DNA of 23,059 bases from the NCBI GenBank assembly GCA_002384815.1, contig DGBN01000032.1, positions 1 to 23,059 on the forward strand, in the 5' to 3' direction. The position numbers and the translations under genes were made by a program. Shown in pieces: positions 22,315 through 23,059 of the stretch. Numbering within the stretch: the stretch's first letter is position 1; the number at the start of each line of letters is the position of its first letter. The notes below the pieces were generated by a model that saw only the letters and a program-made list of their open reading frames with translations, was not told the origin of the DNA and made no database searches. The stretch is from Oxalobacteraceae bacterium UBA4003 (GTDB taxonomy: Bacteria > Pseudomonadota > Gammaproteobacteria > Burkholderiales > Burkholderiaceae_D).

Positions 22315-23059
22315 ATGCAACTCAACCCGTCTGAAATCAGCGAACTGATCAAAAGCCGGATTCAAGGGCTCGGCGAAAACGCTGAGATTCGCAATCAAGG
22401 CACGGTCATTTCCGTGTCCGACGGTATCTGCCGTATTCACGGTCTGTCCGACGTCATGCAAGGCGAGATGCTGGAATTCCCAGGCAATACTTTTGGCCTC
22501 GCGCTGAACCTGGAACGTGATTCCGTCGGTGCCGTTATTCTGGGCGAATACGAGCACATCTCGGAAGGCGACACGGTTAAATGTACCGGTCGTATTCTGG
22601 AAGTGCCTATCGGTCCTGAACTGCGCGGTCGCGTCGTGAATGCTCTGGGTCAACCGATCGATGGCAAAGGCCCAGTCAATGCAAAATTGACCGCACCTAT
22701 CGAAAAAATCGCACCAGGCGTTATTGCACGTCAATCCGTTGATCAGCCGATGCAAACCGGTATCAAGGCGATTGATGCGATGGTACCTATCGGCCGCGGT
22801 CAACGCGAACTGATCATTGGCGATCGTCAAACCGGTAAAACGGCTGTTGCGATCGATGCCATCATCAATCAAAAAGGTCAAGACGTAACGTGTATCTACG
22901 TTGCCATCGGCCAAAAAGCATCCTCAGTCAAAAACATCGTTCGCTCGCTCGAAGCGCACGGCGCGATGGAATACACGATTGTGGTTGCAGCAACTGCTTC
23001 TGAATCGGCTGCGATGCAATTCGTCTCGGCTTACTCCGGTTGCACGATGGGCGAATACT
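22315..23059 (+). CDS. atpA: ATP synthase F1 subunit alpha, 3'-truncated by the window
   Basis: The first 248 codons of the non-catalytic nucleotide-binding subunit. The N-terminal beta-barrel starts MQLNPSEISELIKSRI, GRVVNALGQPIDGKG is present, and the Walker A motif GDRQTGKT is at residues 169-176. The window ends in the block YSGCTMGEY. Length beyond this is not seen; the family is about 510 aa. The ATG at 22315 has AGGAG six bases upstream. atpG, atpD and atpC would be expected next. Confidence 0.97.
   Translation, partial: MQLNPSEISELIKSRIQGLGENAEIRNQGTVISVSDGICRIHGLSDVMQGEMLEFPGNTFGLALNLERDSVGAVILGEYEHISEGDTVKCTGRILEVPIGPELRGRVVNALGQPIDGKGPVNAKLTAPIEKIAPGVIARQSVDQPMQTGIKAIDAMVPIGRGQRELIIGDRQTGKTAVAIDAIINQKGQDVTCIYVAIGQKASSVKNIVRSLEAHGAMEYTIVVAATASESAAMQFVSAYSGCTMGEY

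Noticed and set aside
1..23059. CRISPR arrays, tRNA or rRNA genes, toxin-antitoxin or phage genes
   Set aside because: None found by reading both strands; no regularly spaced repeats and no clover-leaf or rRNA-like stretches were noticed.

Overview
The window looks like a piece of a betaproteobacterial chromosome, most likely Oxalobacteraceae (Herminiimonas/Janthinobacterium-like). This is inferred from gene content and order (fds formate dehydrogenase operon; mnmG-rsmG-parA-parB-atpIBEFHA) and protein style. No database search was possible. Apart from three minus-strand genes, everything reads on the plus strand.

Left part (1-8573): the end of an NAD-type formate dehydrogenase operon (fdsA 3' part, fdhD/fdsC, fdsD) closed by a hairpin terminator; a lone tungstate-type ABC binding protein (tupA); a small hypothetical gene; a roughly 500-bp gap with an orphan minus-strand terminator; a small membrane protein with a duplicated C-terminal motif, divergent from a LysR regulator; and an AsmA-family envelope protein.

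Middle (8574-10117): the most striking part. Two mirror-image arms of 226 and 228 bp (8650-8875 and 9792-10019) flank a gene for MTA/SAH nucleosidase on the minus strand. Each arm holds, at identical spacing, an AT-rich unwinding element, a DnaA-trio, DnaA box A, an IHF-consensus site and boxes B, C and D. The unwinding elements face inward. This looks like a chromosomal replication origin built as a mirrored double unit. Two perfect parS sites (12509-12524 and 14169-14184) and parAB lie nearby. In hand-counted lines the plus strand is C-rich left of this region and G-rich right of it, as expected at an origin.

Right part (10118-23059): a methylmalonate-semialdehyde-type aldehyde dehydrogenase; a GMC-family flavoprotein that appears to lack both usual catalytic residues and carries parS inside its coding sequence; a TauE/SafE-type permease; then mnmG, rsmG, a lipocalin overlapping rsmG, parA, parB and the ATP synthase operon (atpI, atpB, atpE, atpF, atpH and the first 248 codons of atpA). 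The atp operon is preceded by a good sigma70 promoter and a tandem 11-bp repeat.

How it fits together: ParA/ParB and parS would segregate the origin region. MnmG and RsmG, classic origin neighbours, modify tRNA and 16S rRNA. The atp operon supplies ATP synthase from an origin-proximal, leading-strand position.
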